Shown here piece by piece: positions 26,341-40,238 of a DNA stretch of 64,000 bases (position 1 is its first letter; each line of letters begins with the position of its first letter). The notes under the pieces are model-generated. The model was given only the letters and a program-made list of their open reading frames with translations. It searched no databases and was not told the origin of the DNA. The position numbers were made by a program, and so were the translations under genes. This DNA is from Monomorium pharaonis. Taxonomy: Eukaryota > Arthropoda > Insecta > Hymenoptera > Formicidae. The stretch is taken from assembly GCF_013373865.1 (NCBI RefSeq), contig NC_050474.1, positions 6,671,561 through 6,735,560 of the forward strand, read 5' to 3'.

Positions 26341-29300
26341 TATATCGTCCGTGTATATTGACCGAAAGCAAAACAAAAAAATATCATTCCGTTTCTAAAA
26401 TTGCGCCCACTACGCGTCGAGAATTGCGTCGCGCGGAAAAAGCCGCGTGTGCTACGTGTTGTAAATTATAAGTTTTATCTCTCGCTCCCGGATACGCGCG
26501 GCTTAACCCGTGATATAAAGAAAAATGTCGTCGGCGTGCGACCGTCAGGAACGTGGGCAGGACTACAAAGGAAGAAATTCGAATCCGCGGCACTCGCTTT
26601 TTCCTGCGGCACCGCAAACGTGACGCTTGCGGCGCAACGGCTAATGATTGCTTACGCGCGAGAATTCATCGAGATCGAGGTGGAAAATTCTGGACGAATA
26701 GAGATAGCATCGAGAATTCTGAAATTTACGTCTACACAATCGTTTATCTCCCACGCCTGTTGTGATTTTATTTTACAGTTGTTTTTCTGCACGCGCGGAT
26801 CTGATAGGACTCGAACAACAGGCGGCTGAACTCGGAGATATCGCATTCATTAATATTAATATTTGCACGATAGCATTGAGATATGAAGGTAGCGTGTATA
26901 TTCAATGGTATTTCGTTCTCTAATCCGGGTTTGACAAGAGCGAAATAGCCGACCGGACGTACTATACGTAACAGCCGGTATTCATGGCCGGCCATTATTT
27001 GATGAATAAGCGTAGTTTCACGAATCTACGAATCTCCGACGATCTATGCTAATTCCCCGCCTTCGAAACTCCATTGTAGTTTCGCGAATACGCAGACCTA
27101 TGAATAACGATACGCTATTAATTACGCTTTCAATCGGAGGGGGGGGGGGAACAAGAGGATGATCACTCTCGACTGTAAGTGACGTTTCTTAAGATGCGAA
27201 ATAGCCGCAGCTGCTATATTTGTGCTACCGTTAATCTTCCCAAGTGACCATTGAAGCGTTGCTGAAACGCAAGTTGTAAAGGGCAACAAAACCATGGATC
27301 TTGCTGGGAAAACGCTGGGCAAGTGTTTTACAGCAGCATGAAAGTTTGGCCTTTTTTTGGTCCGGTCTGCTGGTCCCTTTTGTCGGTGACTCCGACCTCG
27401 ATCCTCTTCGCTGAGCTTTTCTCGCACAAGGCAGAACTTGCCGCCGCCGGTTTTTCGAAAAAGTAAGAGGGTGAGTCGTGCGCCGCTGGGGAGGGGGTAT
27501 AACGCGCGGACTGAAGCGTACGTTCCTCAATAAAATAAAAATAAATTCGCGGTGCACAAAGGACGTCGCGCGTTCGGGAGTAAAAGCGGCCGTGCGCAGC
27601 ATCAAGAGGGCGGTCTGGAAAAACTTTCGGCCGGGAAAATCGGAACAGACAATCGTGCAGCGGAGAGGGTGAAAGAGAGAGAGAGAGAGAGAAAGAGAGG
27701 GCGAGTGCACGCGTCGCACGCTAAACGAATGAAATAGCACCGTGGCATAACAAAGAACGTAGGCGACGAGAAAGTACCAGAAGTCACGAGTTCGAGATAA
27801 CGGATCGCTTTGGAAATATAAATCAGGATTTATTACAACGCCGGGTATTTGTCGTAAAATATTGAATATAATCTGCCTCTCGATATCCAAAGACTTCGGA
27901 ATATTTCACCATCAAACGAACTGTCACATCGACAGATCTGCAGACGAAACGTTGTTTCTTCTTTCGAGCTTATCGTAAACATTTTCTACGGATATTCGTG
28001 ATCGTCGCTTTAGAAGGGAGAATTTAATTTTTGAAATAAAATGACAAATTCCTCAATAGGATAAAACTTTAAATTTAAACAATAATAAGTAAAGTTGGGT
28101 CTGATGGCGTGAATAATATAATTGAGCGAAGAAGAACGTTTTTTGTGTCAAAATTAAAAAGTTAAATTTATTATTTATTTAATTTGTGATTTTACGTATT
28201 CCAAAGATGTGTTTCAAAATCAATAAATAATCGACGCGCAATTTATTTAAACTGGAAATTGTAGAAATTTACATAAATATTATATCGAAAAAAGAATGGA
28301 TAATAATCTAGATGATAATTATTAAGCTTTAGCGAAATAGTTGTAATTAAATATTCATTTGACATAATCGTTTGGTGACTGTTTAATAATTGCTTAGTTA
28401 CTATTAATATATTTAATATATTTAACATATTTAATTAATATTTTTAATTATTAACATAATTATAAATATTATAAATATCTAAATATATTATATTAATCAA
28501 ATACTCAATTAAAATTATTTTACAAAGGCTTGATTATTTTATTTAATGAATTTATTACGCAATTTTTTTGAAGTAGGCAACAAGATTTGTTTCGACTGAA
28601 ACATGGCTTTCTTTTTTTTTTGGTTGATTGTGTTATTAAATTTAAATTTTGTATATTAATGGCATTTTCTACCATTATATGAGAATAAAATCTTATAACT
28701 TTTTATGCGAGAAAGTTTTTGGTCCATCGTACTTGTTATATCTCCGTATTTTAAAATCAGCGAACTCTCTCCCTTTCTCTCCTGCGCGGCTGTATCATTT
28801 TCTCGGCGTTTTCCGCGGTTAAATTCTTTATGACCGTGAAATAATGGCTCTCGCAACTTCGACAGTTACACATGTATAATTCGCGCGCGAAATTTCTCGC
28901 TGAGAGTCGCGCATTTTTCTTTATACCTCGCGTAATACGTGGCATCTCTCAGACCCTCCGGCTCTTAACTTCCGCGATTACGCGGGTTTCTCTTTACCAG
29001 CGGCTTGCTCGAAAGGTTTGCAACGTAAATCTTACGTCGCACGCTTACGACGCGTTCCGCGCGATGCACCGCGCGACGGCGGATACATTTTCAAGTACCA
29101 TCCCGCACGGAAGAGATTTGTCCCCCCCGACTTGCGCCCCGCGAGGTCGCAGGAGACGGCGGGTTCATTAGCGAGGGACGACATAATTCAGGGAGTTAGT
29201 CGTTTGTAAATCAACCCCTGGACAGGGGGTGGCGGGTTAAAGACACGAGCATGTGTCGCCGCGCGCGCCGCGAGAAATTAAATGAAATATACTTTGTCGC

Positions 29301-32300
29301 ATGGATAATTCTTTAAATAAATTTCAGTTAAATTCGCTGAACGCCGGCCTGTGCGTACGTTAATTAGCGGCGCTTTATGCTTGAATTTATTACGCCGCAT
29401 TTGCCAGAATTACGTCATCCCACGTAAATGTGCATGAATTTTAACGGGCGTATAAAATGTGGTTGTAAAATAAAGTGAAATAATTATTAATAAAAGAGCA
29501 CGAGTATCGCCAAGTACTGTCGTCGAGTGGAATTTCGCGGCCGATACGTCCAAGTTAAGGCAAATAACCACTACGTTCCGCTTCCGAAATCCCGGTTTCC
29601 CCGGAATTTCGCTGATTCTCTCCTCCTCCCTTCTCCTCCTCTCTCTCTCTCTCTCTTCCCCTTTTGTATAACTTTCGAGGGTTCGAGATGCAGTATCGAC
29701 CGATTCCGAGAATGCGCGGGTTCATCATTTCTGCGGAGAACGGGCTTTTCGGCAGGCCGGGGAACACACGAGCCTTTCGCCGTCGAGCGGCGGAAGATAC
29801 TCGAGGATGTTCCCCTTGCGCGCGCGAGACGCGTTGACGCCGGTCGTTTTCCTTTGCGATATCGAGCTTTCCTGTCGCGAAATGTCGGAAAGTTACACGA
29901 TTCGGAAGAAAAAGTGTACGTGAGAAATACCTCTTTACAGCGCGCCGGTGTAATTTTGTGCTTACGTCGCGAGAGCTGTGTTTTCAAAGCGGAACGCCCG
30001 CGTCCCACAAGAACACACGATACTCTTGAAGTAGCGCTTGGATAACTTAAAATTATCGCGATAGAGATAGGATAAGTTATACATGTAAACGGATTGTAAG
30101 TGGAATAAAGATGATTTAATTTTAAGTTTAATTATAGAGAAGATACAATTTTGTATTATGTTATATGGATAATTTTAAAACAATACTGCTGTTTTTTTAG
30201 CGAAATATTGTATGAGATATAATATGAATTTAATTTGTAAATTTTTAATTTTTAAAATCAAGAGTTCTTCAAATAATTCAAGCTGGCAGAAAAAGGTTTG
30301 CCCTTTGATTTGGATCGATACGCAAATGAAAATCAAAGTTGAAAAATACAAAGAGAATGTATAACTCATATTAATGATTGACAATCATTTCAAAAAATTA
30401 TTAGAGTAAATGATAACTTGAAGATTGAAACTAAGTACAATATTTTGTTGTTGTTCCTATTAAATAATTTGAAAAAAATTGTTTGTTATTCAAGATACAG
30501 ATAATATACATTCTAGATAAAAGTAAAATAAAGATATTTATAATCTAGATGAATTTTTTATAGATAGTAAGAACAAATGAAAGCATATTCGATCCTTGGA
30601 TCGTCGTTTCCGACATAGCTACATCTTTTAATTTACAGCATGATAACTTTTGTTTCTTCTCAGACATTTTTCTCGCGACGTCTGCACGATGCGCTAATCC
30701 GCTCGCGCAGTGTAGAGAACTTCGTTGGCGATTTGGGTCGGGCGAAAAAGAAAAAAACGTACTTTAAGTCCACCCATACATCTCCCGTCGGCGGAATTTG
30801 TGTATGTGTGTGTATGTACCTCTGTTGAAGGCATATAAACAATTTTCGGGCTGTACGAACGTTCACCCGCACAACTACCTACGACAATTCCGGCAAATCT
30901 CTACGTCACGTGCCGCAAGGCGGATTTAAGTGCATAATTCATTGTTACTGTAACGTTGCGCATCCAAGTGAATGCGGCGCACTCTTGCGAACGGAGAAAT
31001 TTCGTGTAATGTAATTGGAACGACGTAAAGAGCGGAATTTGTAAATGTTCTCTGTCTGTTCTAACTTGCAAATGTCTAATTATTAAATGCGTATAATTTA
31101 ATATAATTCAACGTGTGTAGATTCTTTCTTTTTCCGATTTTTAAACTATTTCGTTATTTCTCGCATTTCTGTCTCCTTTTATGAAATATACTTTACGACA
31201 GCATAAAATAGCCAAAATAAAAGTATATCTTTTAATTGAATAATAGTTAATCATTAAGTTATCAATTTTTCTTTAAAACAAATTTCGATTCGATTTTTAT
31301 TTATTTTTACATGTTTATTAATAACAAGCTTTTATTATTAAATATTATGCAAAAAAAATTAAAATCAATCTTACTTTAAATTAAATAAAGAATAAAATTG
31401 TAATTATTTAATTATATCCGATGCTTGAACTTATAAAATATATTTTATGTGACACGTAAAACGTAAAAAAACCAAGAAGGTCGTGATATTTTTGTTATAC
31501 AAAGTCAACTTTAAATTGATTAAATAAATGTAGATTTTGCAGTTAATATTTTGAATATTTTGCATATTTGTTTGCACGAATTCTCCGTGAAAATTGTCAA
31601 AAAATTTATTTTAACTCTAATTTCTATTTTTAATCTTTTTTCATTATCTATTTTCTTGTAATTTAATGTATTTATACGTAACGCATGAATAGGCAGCTGT
31701 CGTATTTTAACTCGGGCATGTTTTCTAATACTGGTATACCGTATTTCTACGGAAGTTGTGCCGCATCATATCTTCCGGAAGCGAAAAGGTAACCGTGGAA
31801 TATCAAATCGCGCATTTATCACATGTTTTATGCGCCGATAGCTTAATTTGCGTCGCCGCGGTTATTACCGCGTATTTCGCGTCACGAGGCAGGAAAATGT
31901 CGCCGTGAAATTACGAACCGGCCCAGGATATAAGTAATTCATTGTTAATGTAACAGTAGTGTGCTCGGACAAGCCAAGGGAGCTCGAGGGAGAGGCTTAT
32001 TCGCTTGCCGCACGGAGTCTCACGAGTTGTGCTCCGAGTTCGGGAACGAGGCAGGAGTGAAATACTAGTTCCGGTAATGGTTTGTAAACTTATAGCTTGA
32101 TGAATCGAATCTGCGAGTAAAGGAGCTGAATCTCTTCGTGTCGTCGCGTGTTTCTCGTAAATTCACCTCCAGCTGCTGCCCCAGCTCGGAGAAAATGAAT
32201 TGGAAATTACACACAATGCGTGATATAGAGAAGAAAATAAAATGTACGCAATAAGAGAAACTTTTACATTCCACGAAATGCAATTTTTCAAAAAAATGAT

Positions 32301-35300
32301 TTCATCATCGAACGAGATTTTTGCCGCAGTAATACAGGGATTACGTGTCCTAGAAATGGCATATTTCGATATTTCGGCACTCGAGCACTTAACCGCTCCA
32401 TACTTAAAATCTAGCCTTTTTCAAGGTGAGATAGATCTATCTCGGAATTACAACATAGGAAAGAGTTCCCGAAAGTAGGTTTCTCTTAAAAAGATACTTA
32501 AAAATTTATTTGTGAGACATAAATTTATTTGACTGTAATAAATCTCTATTCAAATACGGCGAAGTAGAATATCATTTCTAGTAAAAGTAATCCAATTAAC
32601 AAGAAAAATAAGTTATATTCGGTGAAATACGATATTTTTTACAGAAATTATATTTCGTCGTCACACAAACTTTTTTTTGTAACCAATAAATATTAAAGGG
32701 GGAAAAAAACGTTATAAATAACGTGTGCTTCTTATAATATTTCGACTTTCTTCTTAGTGTAATATTTCCCGTTCGGTGATATTTCCCATTTACTGATTTA
32801 CATGCAAGAAAACGTTGGGAATTGTGGCCCGGTGTTTCAGGCACGTTACATCGCGGATATATCGTAGATCGTGTTGCCGCCATTAGTATCGCGGTTCTCG
32901 GTCGGGAGCGCCATTGATACGGCGACACGCTTTCAACACATCTTTCTTACACGCTCCGTCTACCGTCGTATGTTTAACTATCCCGAGTGCACCCCGGCGA
33001 GCACGAACGATCGATCGCATCGGAGACTCGCTCCTCCGTGATTTACTGCCGTTCGCGTTTTATCGGCGGCTGAATGCCTCCTTCGCGCTCTTCCGCCTCC
33101 GGCCTCGTCCAACTTTCCGCGATGGAAGAATATCAATTTTGCGGCGGCATTGTTAGCGGGACGCGCGGCCCGCCGCCCACGAGCCCGGAAAATCGACGGG
33201 AAACGCGCGGAAGTGAGCCTCGTAAAAGGCTAATCTGATTTACAGCGGAATCTCAATCTGAGAGGGACCTCGTAAAAGCTCCTTTCAGACTTTTATGCGC
33301 GCGCCCTGCCAACTTTTGATATTAAGAACATATCCCTCGGCGTGATTGCGCGCACGAGAGGCAGAACTTTGGTCGAGAGTCTCTAAACGCTTTTAAATAC
33401 CGCGGACCTAATTGCGAGCGATCTCGGGGATAGCAATCGCGGGTCGCCGTCGAGTTTAAAGCACTTGGAGTTGCCCGCAATCCTTTTCGGAAACTTTTTC
33501 TATCGGGATCCCCACATAACGATGTGTATCCGAAGCCGATCTTTTTCCTTTCTTCTCGTTTCTTTTTTCCGGCATGTCTCTGGAAAAAGGGGGGGGGGGG
33601 ATAAGCCGCAACGTGAAAAGCGTGGATGGAAGTAAGAGAAGATGATCGGCTCACATTGGAAAGCGAATCGCCTCTGATCGCAACGAGCTTCGCCTCTGAG
33701 GGAGATTAGCTTAGCTCCGAAGGAAGCTTGCGGGACGTAATTAGTTCTTGAACTAATTAGTTAGACGGTGATGCACGTAGCAGTGTCGCGCGGCATGGCA
33801 CAATTAGGAATGTACCTTAAGCCAATTATTGCGCCGAATTGATACCAATATACATAGAAATTACGTTTGTATTCCTATTACATCGAAATCTGTTTCACGA
33901 CGAGTCAAAAAGTGACTTCGAAGTGCAATCAAGGTGATGCGTAATTATTTTCCTAAAAGTTGCGAGGTTTTCCGATTTCTTTTTTTCAAAAATTGTATAC
34001 ATATAATATTTCTTTAATTCTAAACTCGCCATTTCTAAACGTTACTATCTTTGTACACAGCGTACCAATAACGTTGTACGTGTGGTAGAAAAATCTCGCG
34101 CTACAAAAATATCGTTATTTACGTCACGTATATTTGTCCCCTTTATTTTCTCGCATTTCACGCATTTCTGAAGCGTTAATATTAAATACAATATTTCAAA
34201 CTGAAATGGTAACAAGATTTATTGACATTTATATCGTTTAATGTCGCACAATTGGTCCTCCGATCCTATAGGTCGAATGTAATAAAGCACCGATGCAGCC
34301 TGTTACGAGCATCAGTCTGCGGCGTCCTCCAAATTACCGTTCCCTAATTGACCCGGTGGTATTGTCCCACCGCCAAACCGACCATCATCGCCGGCGCTGA
34401 GAGCCAACGGAGAGGGTCGTCGAACCTGCAGTCGATTCAGAGTCGGCCGCGAGCCCGTCTCTAACACGAACGGGGCAGGAAAATGCAAAAACTTATCAGC
34501 GCGGAAACTCTCGTCTCTGACTCTTCCGGCGCGAGGGAGAAACGGTCGGGTGTCGGCAGCATCTCGGTCGTGTCCCTCCGTCCGGGAGCGAGTCGAGAAG
34601 AAGGGCTAGAAAGGAAGGGAAATGGAAACAGAGCAGGCGGCGCGCAGCTACACCGGAAAATGGGGCGTTCGCTCCCGAGATTTCGTTTACCGTCGTGGGC
34701 TGGCTGGCTGGCTGACATCTCTCTGGCGTTGTAATCTGACGGTATTACAGCCTCCCGCTGAAAGAAGCACGCCTCCTATTCCTTTTGCCCTTCTCCCGTT
34801 CTCCTCCCTCTTCTCTCTGAGAACCGCGTTACATTGCTTCCCGAGGAGTGCTTCTTGAGAAATGTGGCCGTACGGAAAGTTTTTCCGGAACGCGCCGTTT
34901 GAGATTAAGGTGATCCCCTTTAATTGCTCGTGAAAGCATCTTGAATGTAATGGCCGCGGCCATGTAATTCCATGGTAATGTAAGCGTAAACGGACGTGTA
35001 ACTTTTCGTTGCGCGGGATAAGCGACGGGATAATGAACGTCCGCGTGTGTGTCCTTTACGTTATACGCGAGTAAACGTTTCTTTTTTGTCCCCCAGTCGC
35101 GTTGTGAATAAGCGTAGCGGCGTTTCTCTGCTACGTTTACCTATTTGGGCGAAACAACGCGTGTAACGCGTGTTTTCCGATGCGATATTGTAATGTAATC
35201 ACGTTGTAATGCAACGATACTGTAACGTAAACCTTATTGTTCTCGAGGCCCGTTGCGGGAGTAAACTGTCGCAATACGATAGCATTATGCCGCGCTCGCG

Positions 35301-38300
35301 ACAAAATGTGAACGTCAATTAGTGCTGTTTTTTTTTCTCTATGTAAACGTACTGATGTACGTGAGCTTATGAATAAAAAATGGCATTCCAATTTTATCCC
35401 TGCGGTTTAATCTAATAATTCTTAAAATTTAATAAAGGGATAAACTTCTAGAATATTTTAATTATTTCTAGATCGCGTTCTTCTTTCAGACTTATGTTTT
35501 TCTTTATTGAATTATTGAAATAGTTTGTTAGCAAAAACGTGTAATTGATAAACCCGAAATAGACAGATTAAATATTGAAAGTACCGTAAAAGTTTCACGC
35601 GCGTCATGTTGTGACAAGATGAAGAAAAAAAGTGAGAAAGGGAGGCGTGTAAATCGAAACTAAAACCTGTTGAGCGTGGGATAAGTTACAGTGCACGTCA
35701 CTTTCTTTCTTGCAGACGCTATTGATTTTACCGAAATAGCAATAGATAACGTGCTGGCATAGTTGTCTCGGGCATACAATTTGCGAATGGTGTTTCAAAA
35801 TATTAAAATAATTAATAAAATAATCGTGGGTAACTAAAATTCGCGCTAAATGAAGTGATAATTTATAATACATATCAAATTACGCGCATATAATGTACAC
35901 TGAACGAAAAATGTCGAAATATTGCGAACCAAATGTTTCTTGTGACGTTTTCTTCGATAGGTATTTGTTATAAAAAAATTTATTTGTGAAAACGAAATAT
36001 ATATTTCTGTGAAATATTCTGTGAAATATACTTCTAAAATATATTTCTGCAAAATATATCTTATTTAAAGAGGTAACATTCAGTGTGTGACAAAATAAAT
36101 TATTTATTCGCTAGAAATAAAACATTTAATTCGCCCTATTGAAATAAACCATTTATTAAAATTTTAAGTAAAAAAAACTTAAAATTTTTAAATGGGAAAT
36201 AGCGTATATTTTACTCCAAACATTTTATTTTTAAGGAATAAACTAATTAATAAGAAAAATGAAATGCATTTAATAGAAATATATATTTTGTTTTTACAAA
36301 TAAATTTTTTATCTATCTATCTATATAAATAAAAATGTAAATGTTTCTTCCTCATCTAAGATCTCCGTAAGTTTTTCACCGATTGCTTTGAAATTTGGAC
36401 ACAACGTTGCATTCGTAACCGGGAGTGTTCTTATGGGGTCTGATTTTGGAAATACCGTGTGTTTTAAAAATGATGGCCATAATTTAAGTGTAAAAAATAG
36501 TTTTTCATTAATATTATTGAAATTTTGACACATTGAGACGGGGAGAGACCGGGAGAGACGGGGAGAGACGGAGAGAGACCGGGAGAGACTGGGAGAGACG
36601 GGGAGAGACCGGGAGAGACGGGGAAAGACCGGGAGAGACGGGGAGAGACCGGGAAAGACGGGGAGAGACCGGGAGAGACGGAAAGAGACCAGGAGAGACG
36701 GGTAAAGACGGGGAGAGACGGGGAGAGACCGGGAGAGACCGGGAGAGACGGGGAGAGACGAGTAGAGACGGGGAGAGACGGGAGAGACCGGGAGAAGCGA
36801 AGAATGTTTCTATTGTGTTTAAATTAAGGTAATAAGAAAAATAAAGATGGCTGTTATTTTATTGAAAAAAAGGAGCTTATTTAAAACAATCTTTTGAATG
36901 GATTTCTAAATCCATGGCAGTTTTTAGAAAAAAAAGTTAGAAGTACGTGAATGAATGAATATTAGATTTATTAAAGATACATAAATGCTTATTCAAAAAT
37001 AAAATAAAAAGAGCAACATTAAAGCAAGGCTCTTGAAAGTTAAACAACGAAAGCAAAGAAAATTTGAAAAAAACGTAGCATAAGAATAGAGAGCCACAGC
37101 AACGCGTGGCAGGACATAGCTAGCAACAAATAAATATCGAAGAAAACATCACAAGAAACATTTGGTTCTTAATACTTCGATATTTTTCTTTCAGTGTATG
37201 TTATTATTAAATATATTAAGAATGTTAACGTTATTCAATAACATTTAGGTTAGTATTATTGGTATTATTAGTATTATTAAATTATTATTTAATAATATTA
37301 AGGTCAGCATGTAATAATACACTGAAAAAGAAAAGCTGTTGATTAAATTTTTCAATTTGATTAAATTTCTTCAATTTAATTATTTATGACATTTATGTAT
37401 TTCAGTCAAATATATAAATACTTAAATTGAAGTTTAAGTACTTCATGTATTTAAGTTAAATGTATAAATACTTGAACTCAAAAAATTTTATTAAGTTGAA
37501 AAATTTAAGCAAATTAATATTTTTTCTTAGTATAATAATATTACATTTGCCGTTTCGTATAATATTTGTCCCATTTATTCTAAATAAATTTCCTAAAGCG
37601 CATATTATATTTTTGGGTACGTATATAAATTGCCGTGCAATTTTAGATAAAATATTCTAGATCTACGGTCTAAAGCACGTGTTATCGAGTATCGAGGAAA
37701 CCGTTCAAGATACCTCTTGCTACTTTTAATCACGGAATTCATCGCATTTTAACGTCTCCCTAACGGCGGAGAGCGGTGAACGCGAAATTCAGAGATCCCT
37801 GAAAACTTTTGCGGTAAAATCGAACGATCTCGCGTAACTCCAGCATCGACCGAATAGTTTCTCTGCTTAATTTTAACCGAACGGATCGATATTTTAGTGC
37901 TCGGCACGTTACAAGCGCGGCAGAATTAAGCGGGAGTAATAACGGTCTCCGAGCGTTTCCGTATAATTTCGCGGAGATGTTTGCAAAATTACAGATTCAG
38001 ATCTTGTTTAGGGGCGACAGGTCACGGCAAGAGGCCGAACGCAATTCGCCCCGCGATCGCTGTTTCCATTTCCGTTGCATCCAGTTTTGTCTTCTATATA
38101 CGAAGCAATAACCACGAGCTTGTATGCAAATTGCAAAATGCATAAAAATATAATTATCCGACGAGTAAAAACTCGAAGGGAATTTTAACACTTAATACAC
38201 TTAACTTTCTTTTTCGGACTGCACGATTGTTGTGTAATTTTTATCACTTTTATAAGTGTACAAGATTACTAAGTGCCTTTTACGTATTCTTTGACATTTT

Positions 38301-40207
38301 TAATATACTTGTGTCTTAAAAAATAATGTATGTGAATGTTTTAATATGCTATTATAGTCAAGATATTAAAAAAAAAAAAAAAAAAGAAATGCGCAGGATT
38401 CAAATGTCCCGAGGTGTGCATTAAGTATTAATTTAATAATATTAACCATATCTTGTTTTTAAGGTAGTTTTATCATATAGAATCGCATTTCACAGGGGTC
38501 CATTTAAATTTAGCAGAAAAACCTTATTATTTATGACTTGAGATTATAATAATCAATTAAACGGAATCAATTATTTTTTAAACAAATTTTTCATAAATTA
38601 TAAAAGTATAAATGACAGTCGTACTGTGTACAAGTAAAAATTTTCAAATTAATAATTTAAATTAATTTTTTTAATTGAAGTGATCGGTAATTTTATCTTT
38701 TTTTAATATTTACTATTTAAACTGTTTAAAGAATATGTTGGAAAGTTTTTATGAGAGGTCGGGAGCCTGCGTTAATGTTTATCAATCTATATTTGTTTAA
38801 GTTTTTTTTTTTAAATGATTGGCAACCGACTTTCAATTAAAAAATATAAATACTATGTTATATCAAAAATTATAATTTATTTGGGAATTTTTGTTTGACA
38901 ATAAAACTACCTAATATTTTTTATATTGAGCATTTAGTTTAGTTCCTCTTTTGGAGCTTTGTCTGCCATGTATTTCGTTGCGTGGCCTCTAATCGAATTC
39001 GCGCAAATACCCAAATCCTGTGGTATTGAATGAACTCGAAACCACACCGCACGCCGTAGTACGGAGTCGTATATCGCATCGAGTGTGTTAATGCGGTTGC
39101 TTGGCTTTTTGCCGGTCAGACCGCGGTGCGAAAGGTCGAAATTGCGTGTGTAAGCCCTTAACACGCAGACGCTCGTTACGGCCAAACTCGCGTCGGGCGG
39201 ATAGGCAGATAAATGGATCCGGCGGCGGGGGAAGAACAGGTGGAATACACGAAAAGCACTTGAACTTCTTCGCGGAGTAAAAGCCGAACGGACTTCGCGT
39301 TCCTCGTGAACGCTGCAGTTTCGAAGCTTAATTTCGCCGGATAGTTTCGGCGGTCAGAATTCGACGACGTTCGCCGCTGCTAGTCGAGGGACTTTCCGAG
39401 CGAACGTCAGTAAAGTGCTCGTAGACACTCCTCCACGCCCTCCTCACCTCTCACCCTCCTTCCTCCCTTTCCTTCTCCTTCTCTTCCCGAGCATCCATTC
39501 CGCCGCTCGAGATTTCAGCGCGATGTTAGTGGCAAACAGAATTCGAATACTCGTCGGGTTAACTCTCATCTTCAGTCAAGTGCACCGGAAGTTATTCGTC
39601 AGATAAATCCAACCGGATCTCCGGAGGGGATCTCTTTCAACCCTGGACTCCACTGTCTTCCGCTACGATTTTCCTTTTCGTTCGCGGATATCGATATCGA
39701 GGAAATCTTTCGTTCTGAGATGATCGCCGATTGAGAAGGAACGTATGAATAACAGGAATAACAAGAGGAGAGAGACTTTTCTTGAGAGAGACTACATCTT
39801 ATCGATTCACGGAGGAATAAGTTCAGATGTAGAAATCCCTTCGATATATAATACAGAGAAATTTACGATATCTCGGTGAGGAGCCTTAAATCCCTAAGAT
39901 AATTTCTCTTTAAATTCTTTCAAGGCTAGATCAACTTTGTCATCATTAAAGAATTTGTTATTAAAGTATATACGCGCTATTAGCGAGACGACCCGCGTAC
40001 GGCGGAAAAACCTGCGGAGTGAGCTTCCCGTGGGGAGACTGCAGGCGGAGGATGTTTATTAGCGCGCTCAGATTGCATCTCGCGGTAGTCTCGTGTTTAT
40101 TTGTCTCAATTAATTTTTTACAGTACTTCATTATCCCTTAGTGGATGGGTATTACCCTCCAGATTTACGTAAAATGTATAAAAACGGAGCTCTCTCTGCG
40201 AGAGCGA

Positions 40208-40238
<31 letters not shown>

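Larger units (their letters stand above)
17404..35895. other. giant-intron segment, no gene
   Basis: Long AT-rich tracts (about 17.5-18.2, 20.0-20.8, 21.2-22.0, 22.7-23.7, 24.5-26.1, 28.0-28.7, 30.1-30.6 and 31.0-31.7 kb) alternate with GC-rich CpG blocks. Frames on both strands are low complexity or lack any domain. No RNA gene was recognised. Confidence 0.6.
35898..37196. mobile_element. Palindromic TA-flanked MITE (CACTGAA...TTCAGTG), split by a Helitron-like insertion
   Basis: The left end CACTGAACGAAAAATGTCGA pairs with the complement of 37173-37196 (CACTGAAAGAAAAATATCGA). The match continues for more than 100 bp through AACCAAATGTTTCTTGTGA on both sides. TA lies outside both ends (35896-35897 and 37197-37198). 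Pairing continues weakly to the centre, a 12-bp perfect stem AAAATTTTAAGT/ACTTAAAATTTT around 36174. The whole element of about 487 bp is therefore one long imperfect palindrome once the 36312-37123 insert is removed. It has no coding capacity. A Tc1/mariner-type origin is inferred from the TA duplication only. Confidence 0.75.

Noticed and set aside
26800..26830. tRNA-like GGACTCGAAC on the minus-strand sense
   Set aside because: Only a T-loop-like string; no acceptor, D or anticodon stems could be laid out around it.
27231..27890. 219-codon minus-strand frame
   Set aside because: Contains a Ser-Leu microsatellite stretch and no recognisable domain; probably chance.
36533..36832. 99-codon Gly/Glu/Arg/Thr repeat frame
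   Set aside because: Purely the translation of the 10-bp minisatellite inside the Helitron-like element.
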